Below, one piece after another: positions 43,612-53,323 of a stretch of DNA of 64,000 bases. The notes under the pieces are model-generated. The model was given only the letters and a program-made list of their open reading frames with translations. It did no database searches and was not told where the DNA came from. The position numbers and the translations under genes were made by a program. The DNA is from an uncultured Pseudomonas sp. (GTDB lineage: Bacteria > Pseudomonadota > Gammaproteobacteria > Pseudomonadales > Pseudomonadaceae). The stretch covers positions 3,906,001 through 3,970,000 of the forward strand of contig NZ_OX044366.1 in assembly GCF_943846705.1 (NCBI RefSeq), written 5' to 3'. Every line of letters begins with the position of its first letter. Position 1 is the stretch's first letter.

Positions 43612-44373
43612 TCAGATCGCCGTTGCACCGCCATCCACGGCCAACGCATGGCCAGTGGTGAACGCCGCGTTATCGCAGCACAGGTACAGCACGGCGGTGG
43701 CGATCTCCTCGACCTTACCGATACGCCCGACCGGATGCATGGCCGCCGCAAACTCACCTTTTTTCGGGTCGGCCTCATAGGCGCGGCGGAACATCGCGGT
43801 GTCAATCACCGCCGGGCAAACGGCGTTAACCCGTACTTTTTTCTTCGCGTACTCAATCGCAGCGGACTTGGTCAGGCCAATAACGGCATGCTTGGACGCC
43901 GAGTAGATGCTCATCTTCGGCGCAGCGCCAAGGCCCGCCACCGATGCCGTGTTGACGATGGCGCCACCGCCCTGCGCCAGCAGCAGTGGGATCTGGTGCT
44001 TCATGCACAGCCACACGCCTTTGACGTTAACGCCCATGATTGCATCGAACTCGCTCTCACTGCCTTCGGCCAGCTTGCCCTTCTCGATCTCGATGCCGGC
44101 ATTGTTGAAGGCGTAATCCAGACGGCCATAAGCCCCCAGCGTACGTTCCATCAGCACCTTAACCTCAGCATCGCGAGTCACGTCACAGCGCACGAACAGC
44201 GCCTCGCCACCTGCCTCACGGATCAGCGCGACTGTGCCCTCGCCGCCAGCCACATCGACATCAGACACAACCACTTGTAGGCCTTCATTGGCGAACGCCA
44301 GTGCGGTAGCACGACCAATACCAGCAGCACCACCAGTGACCAGGGCAACCCGGCCGGAAAAGCTCAAGCTCAT
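43612..44373 (-). CDS. Short-chain dehydrogenase/reductase
   Basis: A 253-residue classical SDR. The NAD(P)-binding TGGAAGIGRA near the N-terminus, NNAG at about residues 90-93, and the catalytic YSASKHA with a preceding Ser (NTASVAGLG) are present. It uses Asp at the end of strand 2 (VSDVDV), which suggests NAD rather than NADP preference. It is divergent from a zinc-less MDR gene at 44598. The substrate is unknown; 3-oxoacyl or sugar alcohols are possible. Confidence 0.9.
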   Translation of the reverse strand: MSLSFSGRVALVTGGAAGIGRATALAFANEGLQVVVSDVDVAGGEGTVALIREAGGEALFVRCDVTRDAEVKVLMERTLGAYGRLDYAFNNAGIEIEKGKLAEGSESEFDAIMGVNVKGVWLCMKHQIPLLLAQGGGAIVNTASVAGLGAAPKMSIYSASKHAVIGLTKSAAIEYAKKKVRVNAVCPAVIDTAMFRRAYEADPKKGEFAAAMHPVGRIGKVEEIATAVLYLCCDNAAFTTGHALAVDGGATAI

Positions 44374-44597
44374 CTGCGTGTCCTCGCAAGGAATAAAAAC
44401 TGCGTCGAGTCTAATCAGCAGCCCGGGGTCAAGGCAGCATTATCAGGTTGGCGGTGATTCTTCCATCCAAATGAGTGATTAACACCCCAGGCGCGCTATC
44501 ACTCGAATGGATTAGCAGCCATTCGTACCCTGGGCAAATCTTGCTGATTGCCTCTGTAAGGACTATCAACAGTGTTTCCGCTCAACGAGTACACACC

Positions 44598-45605
44598 ATG
44601 ACCGCCCCACTCAATCGCCAATTCCTGCTAGCGCAACGCCCAGTCGGCCTGCCTAGCCGCGAGACCTTCAGTTATGTAGAAAACAGCGTCGGCGCACCTG
44701 GCCCTGGCCAGATTCTGGTGAAAAACGCCTACCTGTCGCTGGACCCGGCCATGCGTGGCTGGATGAATGACGCCAAGTCCTATATCCCGCCAGTCGGTAT
44801 TGGCGAAGTCATGCGCGCCCTCGGCGTGGGTGAGGTGATCGCCTCGCAGCACCCGGATTTTGCTGTCGGTGACCATGTCAACGGCGCACTCGGCGTGCAG
44901 GACTACTTCCTCGGCGAGCCCAAGGGCTTCTACAAGGTCGACCCCAAGCGTGCGCCACTGCCGCTTTACCTGTCGGCGTTGGGCATGACCGGCATGACCG
45001 CCTATTTCGCCCTGCTCGATGTCGGCGCGCCACAAGCCGGTGAAACCGTGGTGATCTCCGGTGCAGCCGGTGCCGTGGGCAGTGTGGCCGGGCAAATTGC
45101 CAAGCTCAAAGGCTGCCGTGTGGTCGGCATTGCCGGCGGCGCGGACAAGTGCAAGTTCCTCATCGACGAGCTGGGCTTTGATGGCGCCATCGATTACAAG
45201 AGCGAAGATGTCGTCGCCGGTCTCAAGCGCGAATGCCCTAAAGGTGTGGACGTGTATTTCGACAACGTCGGCGGAGATATTCTCGATGCCGTACTCACCC
45301 GCCTGGCGTTCAAGGCGCGGGTGGTGATCTGCGGTGCGATCAGCCAATACAACAACAAACAGGCCGTTAAGGGCCCAGCCAATTACCTCAACCTGCTGGT
45401 CAACAGTGCGCGCATGGAAGGCATGGTCGTAATGACCTACGCCCCACGCTTTGCTGAAGCGGCTGCGGAGATGGGCGGCTGGCTGGCCAGCGGCCAGCTG
45501 AAGTCCAAGGAAGACATCGTCAGCGGCCTGCAGACCTTCCCCGAGACCCTGCTCAAGCTGTTCAGCGGCGAGAACTTCGGCAAACTGGTTCTGAAAGTCG
45601 ACTAA
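44598..45605 (+). CDS. NADP-dependent medium-chain reductase (zinc-independent, PTGR/curA-like)
   Basis: A 335-residue oxidoreductase. The nucleotide-binding stretch is VVISGAAGAVGSVAGQIAKLKGCRVVGIAGG, and the family stretch VYFDNVGGDILDAVL and YSAAISQYNN-like VICGAISQYNN identify the zinc-free group that reduces alkenal/one or prostaglandin-type double bonds (PTGR, CurA). The start at 44598 (MTAPLNRQF) matches the family; upstream in-frame codons are not believed. A perfect terminator hairpin follows. Confidence 0.9.
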   Translation: MTAPLNRQFLLAQRPVGLPSRETFSYVENSVGAPGPGQILVKNAYLSLDPAMRGWMNDAKSYIPPVGIGEVMRALGVGEVIASQHPDFAVGDHVNGALGVQDYFLGEPKGFYKVDPKRAPLPLYLSALGMTGMTAYFALLDVGAPQAGETVVISGAAGAVGSVAGQIAKLKGCRVVGIAGGADKCKFLIDELGFDGAIDYKSEDVVAGLKRECPKGVDVYFDNVGGDILDAVLTRLAFKARVVICGAISQYNNKQAVKGPANYLNLLVNSARMEGMVVMTYAPRFAEAAAEMGGWLASGQLKSKEDIVSGLQTFPETLLKLFSGENFGKLVLKVD

Positions 45606-45644
45606 GTGACTGGGTTTCACACCCGTTTTTAAGTCGCTTTAGCA

Positions 45645-45681
45645 AAAAGGGGTTTAACCGCGTCGCGGTTAAACCCCTTTT
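45645..45681. terminator. Bidirectional intrinsic terminator
   Basis: 18-base arms (45645-45662 and 45664-45681) form a near-continuous palindrome, with GGGGTTTAACCGCG and its complement flanked by A4/T4. It lies between convergent genes: the reductase above and relA. Confidence 0.85.
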
Positions 45682-45738
45682 CATCAACACCACGCAGAAA
45701 CCCTGCTCCTCTCCTACCTGCCTCGGTCTATCACCGAC

Positions 45739-47982
45739 TTAGGACGCCCGATGACGGCGTACTTCAATAATGTTCGGCAAACGCGAAATGCGCCCCAGCA
45801 AACGCCCCAAGGCATCCAGCCCCGGAATCTCCACGGTGATCGACATCGACGCGGTGTTGTCCTCTTTGTTCGAGCGCGTATTGAGCGCCAGCACATTGAG
45901 CTTTTCGTTAAGCAGCATCTGGGTCACGTCGCGCAACAGACCAGAGCGGTCGTAGGCGCGAATGATGATGTCCACCGGATAGGTTTGCACCGGTACCGGC
46001 CCCCAGCCAACCTGGATGATCCGCTCCGGCTCACGCCCGGCCAGTTGCAGCACCGAGGCACAATCCTGACGGTGGATACTGACACCACGGCCGAGGGTGA
46101 TATAGCCGACAATCGGATCACCCGGCAGCGGCTGGCAGCAACCTGCCATCTGCGTCAGCAGGTTACCCACGCCCTGAATCTGAATGTCGCCACGTTTGCC
46201 CGGCTTGAAGCCCAAGGCCTTGCGCGGGATCAGCTCAAGCTGCTCGTTGACCCGGTCGGGCTCAACCAGTTGCTGCGCCAGGTTGATCAGTTGCGCCAGG
46301 CGCAGATCGCCGGCGCCGAGCGAGGCGAACAGGTCTTCGCTGGTCTTCATGTTGGCCTTCTCGGCCAACTTTTCGAAGTCCACATGCGGTAATGCCAGGC
46401 GTTGCAGCTCGCGCTCCAGCTGGACTTTACCAGCCGCGACGTTCTGATCGCGGTCCTGCAGCTTGAACCAGTGGACGATCTTCGCCCGCGCCCGCGAGGT
46501 GGTGACGTACCCGAGGTTGGAGTTCAGCCAGTCGCGGCTCGGCGTGCCGTGCTTGCTGGTGATAATTTCCACCTGCTCACCGGTCTGCAGGCTGTAGTTG
46601 AGCGGCACGATGCGCCCATTGATCTTCGCGCCACGGCAATTGTGGCCAATTTCGGTGTGTACGCGGTAGGCAAAATCCAGCGGCGTCGCCCCTTTTGGCA
46701 GGTCGATGGCATGCCCGTCCGGGGTGAACACGTAAACCCGGTCCGGCTCGATATCCACGCGCAGCTGTTCGGCCAGGCCGCCGATATCGCCGAGTTCTTC
46801 ATGCCATTCGAGCACCTGACGCAACCAGGAAATCTTCTCCTCGTAATGGTTGGAGCTGGCCTTGACGTCGGTGCCCTTGTAGCGCCAGTGCGCACACACA
46901 CCCAGCTCGGCTTCTTCGTGCATGGACTGGGTGCGAATTTGCACTTCCAGCACCTTGCCTTCCGGGCCCAGTACGGCGGTGTGCAGCGAGCGGTAGCCGT
47001 TCTCTTTAGGGTTGGCGATGTAGTCGTCAAACTCCTTGGGAATGTGCCGCCACAGCGTATGCACGATACCCAGCGCGGTGTAGCAATCACGCACTTCCGG
47101 CACCAGCACACGCACCGCGCGCACGTCATAAATCTGGTTGAACTGCAGCCCTTTGCGCTGCATTTTTCGCCAGATTGAGTAGATGTGCTTCACCCGGCCA
47201 CTGATATCGGCCTTGATCCCCGTGATTTCCAGCTCGCCCCGCAGCTGGCCCATCACTTCGTTGATGTAGTGCTCGCGGTCCAGGCGGCGCTCGTGCAGCA
47301 GTTTGGCGATTTGCTTGTACTGCTCAGGCTCCAGATACCGAAAAGACAGGTCTTCGAGCTCCCACTTGATATGCCCGATACCCAAACGGTGAGCCAGCGG
47401 TGCATAGATGTCGAAGACCTCTCGGGCCACGCGCTGACGTTTCTCGTCGTCGGCCTCTTTCACCGCACGGATCGCACAGGTGCGCTCAGCCAGCTTGATC
47501 AGCGCCACGCGCACATCATCGACCATCGCCACGAGCATCTTGCGCAGGTTTTCCACCTGGCCCTGGGAGCCAAGCACCAGAGAGTCACGCGGGTTCATCG
47601 AGGCACTGATCGCGGCCATGCGCAGCACGCCTTCAACCAGCTTGGCCACCACCGGGCCAAAGCGCTGGTGGACCATGACCAACGGCACTTTGCCCTCACG
47701 CACGCAGCGGTAGATGACGGCAGCGACCAGGGTGTCCTGATCGAGCTTGAGGTCGGCGAGAATTTCGGCGATTTCCAGGCCGGAGCGAAAACTCGACGCG
47801 CCCTCGGTCCATAGATTCTTCGCCGCATTGGCCTGCTGCTCAGCCGCACGGGCGAACTCGCAAGCCTCACGCAGGGCCTCGCGATCCAACGCTGGGTCGA
47901 CACTCAGTACATGCTCGAGCCATGCCTCAAGATTGACACTGCCGTCGTCGTTGATCGGCTGATGCGCTCTGACCTGAACCAT
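45739..47982 (-). CDS. relA: (p)ppGpp synthetase RelA
   Basis: A 747-residue stringent-response alarmone synthetase. The N-terminal HD-like domain lacks the catalytic His-Asp pair (the spot reads AAVIYRCVREGK), so hydrolysis is lost, as in RelA. The synthetase region carries EFDDYIANPKENGYRSLHT, with the ExDD motif typical of RelA, and RTQSMHEEAELGVCAHWRYKG. A TGS domain (DRVYVFTPDG), a conserved zinc-finger region with GCCQPLPGD and a C-terminal ACT domain follow. It is activated by uncharged tRNA on ribosomes. The rlmD, cysM and gacS genes follow upstream in conserved order. Confidence 0.97.
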   Translation of the reverse strand: MVQVRAHQPINDDGSVNLEAWLEHVLSVDPALDREALREACEFARAAEQQANAAKNLWTEGASSFRSGLEIAEILADLKLDQDTLVAAVIYRCVREGKVPLVMVHQRFGPVVAKLVEGVLRMAAISASMNPRDSLVLGSQGQVENLRKMLVAMVDDVRVALIKLAERTCAIRAVKEADDEKRQRVAREVFDIYAPLAHRLGIGHIKWELEDLSFRYLEPEQYKQIAKLLHERRLDREHYINEVMGQLRGELEITGIKADISGRVKHIYSIWRKMQRKGLQFNQIYDVRAVRVLVPEVRDCYTALGIVHTLWRHIPKEFDDYIANPKENGYRSLHTAVLGPEGKVLEVQIRTQSMHEEAELGVCAHWRYKGTDVKASSNHYEEKISWLRQVLEWHEELGDIGGLAEQLRVDIEPDRVYVFTPDGHAIDLPKGATPLDFAYRVHTEIGHNCRGAKINGRIVPLNYSLQTGEQVEIITSKHGTPSRDWLNSNLGYVTTSRARAKIVHWFKLQDRDQNVAAGKVQLERELQRLALPHVDFEKLAEKANMKTSEDLFASLGAGDLRLAQLINLAQQLVEPDRVNEQLELIPRKALGFKPGKRGDIQIQGVGNLLTQMAGCCQPLPGDPIVGYITLGRGVSIHRQDCASVLQLAGREPERIIQVGWGPVPVQTYPVDIIIRAYDRSGLLRDVTQMLLNEKLNVLALNTRSNKEDNTASMSITVEIPGLDALGRLLGRISRLPNIIEVRRHRAS

Positions 47983-48137
47983 CTTGCTTACCTTCCCTAC
48001 GGCAAGCTGAAAGCCTGCCGAATAGTCCCGGCTACGCTGAGCCGGGCGGTTTAACCGCGTGAAAACGCAATTCCTGTGCGCCTTGTTACAACTAACTGGG
48101 GTCTCGCCCCGGCAAAACCAAGCCGCCTAGCGTAAGC

Positions 48138-49490
48138 CTACGGCTTAACAAACAGCGCCATCGCTTCAACGTGCGCGGTTTGCGGAAACATATCGAGAAT
48201 ACCGGCCCGCTCAAGCTGGTAGCCCTGCGCCAGCAATTCGGCGCTGTCGCGGGCCAGGGTCGTCGGGTTACACGACACATACAGCACCCGTTTGACGCCC
48301 AACGTCGCCAGCTGCTTGACCGCCTGCAACGCGCCATCGCGCGGCGGGTCCAGCAGCACAGCGGCAAAACCGCCCTGTGCCCAGCCCGCCTCAGCCAGCG
48401 GGTTGGACAGATCGGCCTGGAAAAAGTGCGCGTTGCGCAGACCATTCGTCTCGGCATTCAACGCGGCGCGTTCGACCATTGCCTGCACGCCCTCCACCGC
48501 TATCAACTCACGCACCCGCTGAGCCAGCGGCAAGGCAAAGTTACCCAAGCCACAAAACAGATCCAGCACCCGCTCATCGGCCTGCGGCGCGAGCCAATCC
48601 AGGGCCTGGGCGATCATGGCGTCGTTGACCGACTGGTTGACCTGGACAAAGTCTCCTGGGCGATAGGCCAGGCTAAGGTTGTAGGCCTCCAGACGATAAC
48701 TCAGCTCATGCGCAGGATTGAACGGCTGCGGCTCGGCACTGCCGTGCAACCATAACTGCGCATCCTGTTGCGAGCAGAACGCCTGCAAGCGTGCCAGATC
48801 CGCCTCGCTCAATGCGGCGGTATGGCGGATCAGCACAGCATTGCAGCTGCCGCTGAATAACTCGACATGACCAATGGCCTGGGGTTTATCCAATTCTCGT
48901 AAGACCTGCGGCAAACCACGCAGAATCGGTTGTAAGGGCTGTACCAGTACCGGGCACGCATCGATAGCGATAATGTCTTGGCTCGCCACGGCACGGAAAC
49001 CCACATCCAGACGCTTGGCCTTGTGGTCCCAGCGCACGGCAATCCGCGCGCGGCGGCGATAAGCCAGCTCCGGACCAACCAACGGCGCGGCCCACTCACG
49101 CGGCTCAAGATTGGCCAAACGACTCAGTTGCTCGGCAAGCATGCGCTGTTTTAGGGCAAGCTGGTCGGTCTGCGGCATATGCTGCAGGCTGCAACCGCCA
49201 CACACCTTGGCGTGACGGCAGGCCTCATCGCGACGCTCGGCGCTGGCAGTCAGGATGCGCTCGGCCCGCGCCTCGACCACCTTGCCATGGGCACCCAGCA
49301 CCCGCGCCTCGATCTGCTCACCGGCCAACGCGCCGCTGACAAACCAGGTCCGCCCTTCGACAAAACCGATACCGCGGCCATCGTTGGCCAGGCGCTCGAT
49401 AAGCAGCTTCTGCTTCTTGCCCACCGGCACCTGTGGCGCACGGGAACCGCCGCTGGGTTGAAAACGTAGACCGCCGTCTTTCTTCGCCAT
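48138..49490 (-). CDS. rlmD: 23S rRNA (uracil1939-C5)-methyltransferase
   Basis: A 450-residue RlmD. The TRAM-like N-terminal domain is followed by an iron-sulfur cluster region, CRHAKVCGGCSLQHM, with a fourth Cys likely in IDACPV. The AdoMet domain has DLFCGLGNFALPLA, and the catalytic region contains DPPRDGA and the nucleophile Cys in YVSCNPTTLARD. The start at 49490 overlaps the stop of cysM by one base on the same strand. Homologues lie between relA and cysM in Pseudomonas. Confidence 0.95.
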   Translation of the reverse strand: MAKKDGGLRFQPSGGSRAPQVPVGKKQKLLIERLANDGRGIGFVEGRTWFVSGALAGEQIEARVLGAHGKVVEARAERILTASAERRDEACRHAKVCGGCSLQHMPQTDQLALKQRMLAEQLSRLANLEPREWAAPLVGPELAYRRRARIAVRWDHKAKRLDVGFRAVASQDIIAIDACPVLVQPLQPILRGLPQVLRELDKPQAIGHVELFSGSCNAVLIRHTAALSEADLARLQAFCSQQDAQLWLHGSAEPQPFNPAHELSYRLEAYNLSLAYRPGDFVQVNQSVNDAMIAQALDWLAPQADERVLDLFCGLGNFALPLAQRVRELIAVEGVQAMVERAALNAETNGLRNAHFFQADLSNPLAEAGWAQGGFAAVLLDPPRDGALQAVKQLATLGVKRVLYVSCNPTTLARDSAELLAQGYQLERAGILDMFPQTAHVEAMALFVKP

Positions 49491-50386
49491 CAGTTGCTCG
49501 GCGCGTCGTAAATGCCACTGGACAGGTAGCGGTCGCCACGGTCGCAGATGATGGCCACCATCACGGCATTCTCGACCTCTTGGGACAGCCGCAGCATGGC
49601 CGCCACCGAGCCGCCGGAAGACACCCCGCAGAAGATGCCTTCTTCGCGCGCCAGACGGCGCATCACCTCTTCGGCTTCCTGCTGGCCCATATCGATAATC
49701 CGGTCAACCCGCTCAGCCTGATAGATCGACGGCAAGTACTCCTGCGGCCAACGGCGGATACCGGGAATCGACGCCCCCTCCATCGGCTGCAGGCCGATGA
49801 TCTGCACCTCGGGCTTTTGCTCCTTCAAGAAGCGCGACACGCCCATGATGGTGCCCGTGGTGCCCATCGAGCTGATGAAGTGCGTGATCTCGCCACCCGT
49901 CTGCTGCCAGATTTCCGGACCGGTGCTGGTGTAGTGAGCAATCGGGTTGTCGCCATTGGCGAACTGATCGAGGACCTTGCCCTTGCCATCGGCCTGCATC
50001 TGCAAGGCCAGGTCGCGGGCCTCCTCCATACCGCCCACCAGAATCAACTGCGCGCCGTATGCGGTCATCGCCGCTTTGCGTTCTGCGGTGGAGTTGTCCG
50101 GCATGATCAATACCATGCGGTAACCCTTGATCGCGGCGGCCATGGCCAAGGCAATCCCGGTGTTGCCGCTGGTGGCCTCGATCAATACATCACCGGGGGT
50201 GATATCACCACGCGATTCGGCGCGGCTAATCATCGACAGCGCCGGACGGTCTTTAACCGAACCCGCCGGATTATTACCTTCAAGCTTCAACAGCAAGGTA
50301 TTGCTGGTGTTACCCGGCAAACGCTGCAGGCGAACCAGTGGGGTGTTGCCGACGCAATCGGCGATCGTTGGGTAATGCAGGCTCAT
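49490..50386 (-). CDS. cysM: Cysteine synthase B
   Basis: A 298-residue PLP enzyme that makes cysteine from O-acetylserine and sulfide or thiosulfate. The PLP lysine is in NNPAGSVKDRPALSMI, EATSGNTGIALAMAAAIKGY binds the substrate carboxylate, and FCGVSSGGSVAAML binds the PLP phosphate. The start at 50386 (MSLHYPTIADCVG) is the family N-terminus; the frame extends to 50485. It overlaps rlmD by one base and diverges from gacS, 151 bp away. Confidence 0.95.
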   Translation of the reverse strand: MSLHYPTIADCVGNTPLVRLQRLPGNTSNTLLLKLEGNNPAGSVKDRPALSMISRAESRGDITPGDVLIEATSGNTGIALAMAAAIKGYRMVLIMPDNSTAERKAAMTAYGAQLILVGGMEEARDLALQMQADGKGKVLDQFANGDNPIAHYTSTGPEIWQQTGGEITHFISSMGTTGTIMGVSRFLKEQKPEVQIIGLQPMEGASIPGIRRWPQEYLPSIYQAERVDRIIDMGQQEAEEVMRRLAREEGIFCGVSSGGSVAAMLRLSQEVENAVMVAIICDRGDRYLSSGIYDAPSN

Positions 50387-50537
50387 GGCGGACGAGAGGA
50401 TCCAGAAGCGAAGAAGACCCTCATGATACCGGCAAACCACCGTCGGCCATATAACCGTCCCGCTTTGCGCGACAGCATTTGCCATGAGAGTCGGCGCAAC
50501 CGCTAAACTGCCGCCACGTCAGTACAGGAGTCAGCGC

Positions 50538-53288
50538 GTGATAACGAATTTAGGCATCAAAGGGCGAGTGCTCATGCTCACCCTATTGCCCACCAGCCTG
50601 TTGGCACTGGTGCTCGGTGGTTATTTCACCTGGATGCAGTTGTCCGGCTTACAGGAGCAACTGCTGCAACGCGGGCAGATGATCATCGAGCAACTCGCCC
50701 CCCTGGCCGCGCCAGCGCTGCGAACGAGCGATGCAGAGTTGTTGCAGCGCATTGCCAACCAGGCACTCGAGCAGCCGGACGTGCGTGCCGTGAGCTTCCT
50801 CAGCGCCGAGCGCAGCGTCCTGGCCCACGCGGGGCCCAGCATGCTCAACGACTCACCGGCGACTGGCCAGTTGCTGCTCGCGCAAAACAGCAACCAGAAC
50901 GCGACGCGCTTTCTCCTGCCGGTGTATCCGCAGCACCTGAGCCTCACCGGCAAGACCGCTAGCCTGCCAGATACGCAGTTGCTCGGCTGGGTCGAGCTGG
51001 AACTCTCGCATCACAGCACCCTGATCATCGGCTACCGCAGCCTACTCGCCAGCCTGCTGTTGATTGCCGCCGGGCTGATGGTCACCGCCCTGCTCGCCGT
51101 ACGCATGAGCCACACCATCAACGACCCATTACGCCGGATCAAACACGGCGTGGCCCAGCTTAAGGACGGCCGCCTGGAAACCCGCCTGCCGCCACTCGGC
51201 AGCCATGAGCTGGACGAGCTGGCCTCCGGCATCAACCGCATGGCCGAATCCCTGCACAACGCCCAGGAAGAACTGCAACACAGCGTCGACCAAGCCACCG
51301 AGGATGTGCGGCAAAACCTGGAAACCATTGAAATCCAGAACATCGAGTTGGACTTGGCGCGCAAAGAGGCCCTGGAAGCCAGCCGGATCAAGTCTGAATT
51401 CCTCGCCAACATGAGCCATGAAATCCGCACGCCGCTCAACGGCATCCTCGGTTTCACCAACCTGCTGCAAAAAAGCGAGCTGACCCCGCGCCAGCAGGAC
51501 TACCTGGGCACCATTGAACAATCCGCCGACAGCCTGTTGGCGATCATCAATGAGATCCTCGATTTCTCGAAGATCGAAGCCGGCAAACTGGTGCTGGAGA
51601 ATATCCCGTTCAACCTGCGTGACCTGCTGCAGGACACCCTGACCATCCTCGCCCCGGCCGCCCACGCCAAACAGCTGGAGCTGCTCAGCCTGGTTTATCG
51701 CGACACGCCACTGTCGCTGATCGGTGACCCGCTGCGACTCAAGCAAGTGCTGACCAACTTGGTGAGCAATGCGATCAAGTTCACCCGCGCCGGCACCGTC
51801 GTCATCCGCGCCATGCTCGAAGACGAAAGCGCCGACCGCGCCCAGCTGCGCATCAGCGTGCAGGACACCGGCATCGGCCTCTCCGATGAAGACTTGCGCG
51901 AGCTGTTCCAGGCCTTCAGCCAGGCCGACAACTCACTAAGCCGCCAGGCCGGTGGCACCGGTTTGGGCCTGGTGATTTCCAAGCGTCTGATCGAGCAAAT
52001 GGGCGGCGAGATCGGCGTCGACAGTACCCCCGAAGAGGGCTCGGAATTCTGGATCACCCTGAGCCTGCCCAAGGCTCGTGATGATGCCGAAGACCTGCCA
52101 CGCCCGCCGCTGCTTGGCCGCCGTGTGGCGGCTTTGGAAAGCCACGACCTGGCCCGCCAGGCTCTGCAACATCAACTGGAAGACTGCGGCCTGCAGGTCA
52201 GTGGTTTTGACAACCTCGACAGCCTGCTCAGCGCGGTCGCCGAAGCACAACATAGCGCGCTGCCGATTGAACTGGCGGTGCTCGGTGTCAGCTCCCAGAC
52301 CCTACCGCCCGAGCGCCTCGATCAGCGCATCTGGGAGCTTGAACGCCTGGCCTGTAAAACCTTGCTGCTGTGCCCCACCACCGAGCAATCGCTGTACCAG
52401 AGCCTGCTTCCGGATGCGTACAGCCAGCTGCAAGCCAAGCCGGCCTGCACACGCAAGCTGCAACGTGGCCTGGCCGAGTTGCTCAGCCCGCGGCACAACC
52501 GCGCCGAGAACACCCACAGCGCGCCCAGCCGTCCACCGCTGATTCTCTGCGTCGACGACAATCCCGCCAACCTGCTGTTGGTGCAAACCCTGCTGGGCGA
52601 TATGGGCGCACACGTCAGCATCGCCAACAACGGCTATGAAGCCGTTAAAAAAGCCGCCGAGCAGACCTTCGACCTGATTTTTATGGACGTGCAGATGCCC
52701 GGCATGGACGGCCGCCAGGCCACCGAAGCGATTCGCCAAGCGGAAAACCAGCGCAACCAAAGCCCGGTGCCGATTATCGCGCTGACCGCCCACGCCCTGG
52801 CCAACGAAAAGCGCGCGCTGCTGCAAAGCGGCCTGGATGACTACCTAAGCAAGCCAATCAGCGAGCGCCAACTGGCACAGGTGGTGCTCAAGTGGACCGG
52901 TCTGGCCCTGCGCAACCAGAGCAGCGAACACACCGGGATCAGCGCAACGCATAACAACCTCAGCATCCTGGATAGCGATGAAGGCCTGCGCCTGGCCGCC
53001 GGTAAAGCCGACCTGGCCGCCGACATGCTGAGCATGCTGCTGGCCGGCCTGCCCGGCGACCGCCAGGCCATTCGCCAAGCCCGCGACAGCGGCGAACGCA
53101 CCAGCCTGATCGAACGCGTGCACCGCCTGCACGGGGCCACTCGCTACTGTGGCGTGCCCCAGCTGCGCGCCGCCTGCCAGCGCAGCGAAACCTTACTGAA
53201 ACAGAACGACCCCGCCGCTCAGCAAGCCCTGGATGAACTGGACGCGGCCATCGAGCGGCTGGCTCAGCACGCCCAGGTCAGCGCCTGA
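50538..53288 (+). CDS. gacS: GacS/BarA hybrid sensor histidine kinase
   Basis: A 916-residue sensor controlling secondary metabolism through the GacA/Rsm pathway. It has an N-terminal membrane segment, a periplasmic loop and a second membrane segment (about residues 170-190), HAMP, a histidine kinase with His294 (ANMSHEIRTPLNG) and ATPase motifs (GTGLGLVISK), a receiver with Asp717 (MDVQMPGMDG), and an HPt domain with His862 (VHRLHGATRYCG). The GTG start at 50538 has AGGAG upstream and gives the usual VITNLGIKGRVL N-terminus. The phosphorelay is His-Asp-His. Confidence 0.96.
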   Translation: MITNLGIKGRVLMLTLLPTSLLALVLGGYFTWMQLSGLQEQLLQRGQMIIEQLAPLAAPALRTSDAELLQRIANQALEQPDVRAVSFLSAERSVLAHAGPSMLNDSPATGQLLLAQNSNQNATRFLLPVYPQHLSLTGKTASLPDTQLLGWVELELSHHSTLIIGYRSLLASLLLIAAGLMVTALLAVRMSHTINDPLRRIKHGVAQLKDGRLETRLPPLGSHELDELASGINRMAESLHNAQEELQHSVDQATEDVRQNLETIEIQNIELDLARKEALEASRIKSEFLANMSHEIRTPLNGILGFTNLLQKSELTPRQQDYLGTIEQSADSLLAIINEILDFSKIEAGKLVLENIPFNLRDLLQDTLTILAPAAHAKQLELLSLVYRDTPLSLIGDPLRLKQVLTNLVSNAIKFTRAGTVVIRAMLEDESADRAQLRISVQDTGIGLSDEDLRELFQAFSQADNSLSRQAGGTGLGLVISKRLIEQMGGEIGVDSTPEEGSEFWITLSLPKARDDAEDLPRPPLLGRRVAALESHDLARQALQHQLEDCGLQVSGFDNLDSLLSAVAEAQHSALPIELAVLGVSSQTLPPERLDQRIWELERLACKTLLLCPTTEQSLYQSLLPDAYSQLQAKPACTRKLQRGLAELLSPRHNRAENTHSAPSRPPLILCVDDNPANLLLVQTLLGDMGAHVSIANNGYEAVKKAAEQTFDLIFMDVQMPGMDGRQATEAIRQAENQRNQSPVPIIALTAHALANEKRALLQSGLDDYLSKPISERQLAQVVLKWTGLALRNQSSEHTGISATHNNLSILDSDEGLRLAAGKADLAADMLSMLLAGLPGDRQAIRQARDSGERTSLIERVHRLHGATRYCGVPQLRAACQRSETLLKQNDPAAQQALDELDAAIERLAQHAQVSA

Positions 53289-53323
53289 ACCAGGCAGAGC
53301 TAAACCGCGAGCCGAGGAATCTT

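Noticed and set aside
44628..45620. Long open frame antisense to the MDR reductase gene
   Set aside because: The plus strand has a clear reductase; the antisense frame shows only biased composition.
49433..50506. Long open frame antisense to cysM
   Set aside because: cysM on the minus strand has all PLP motifs; no family matches the plus-strand product.
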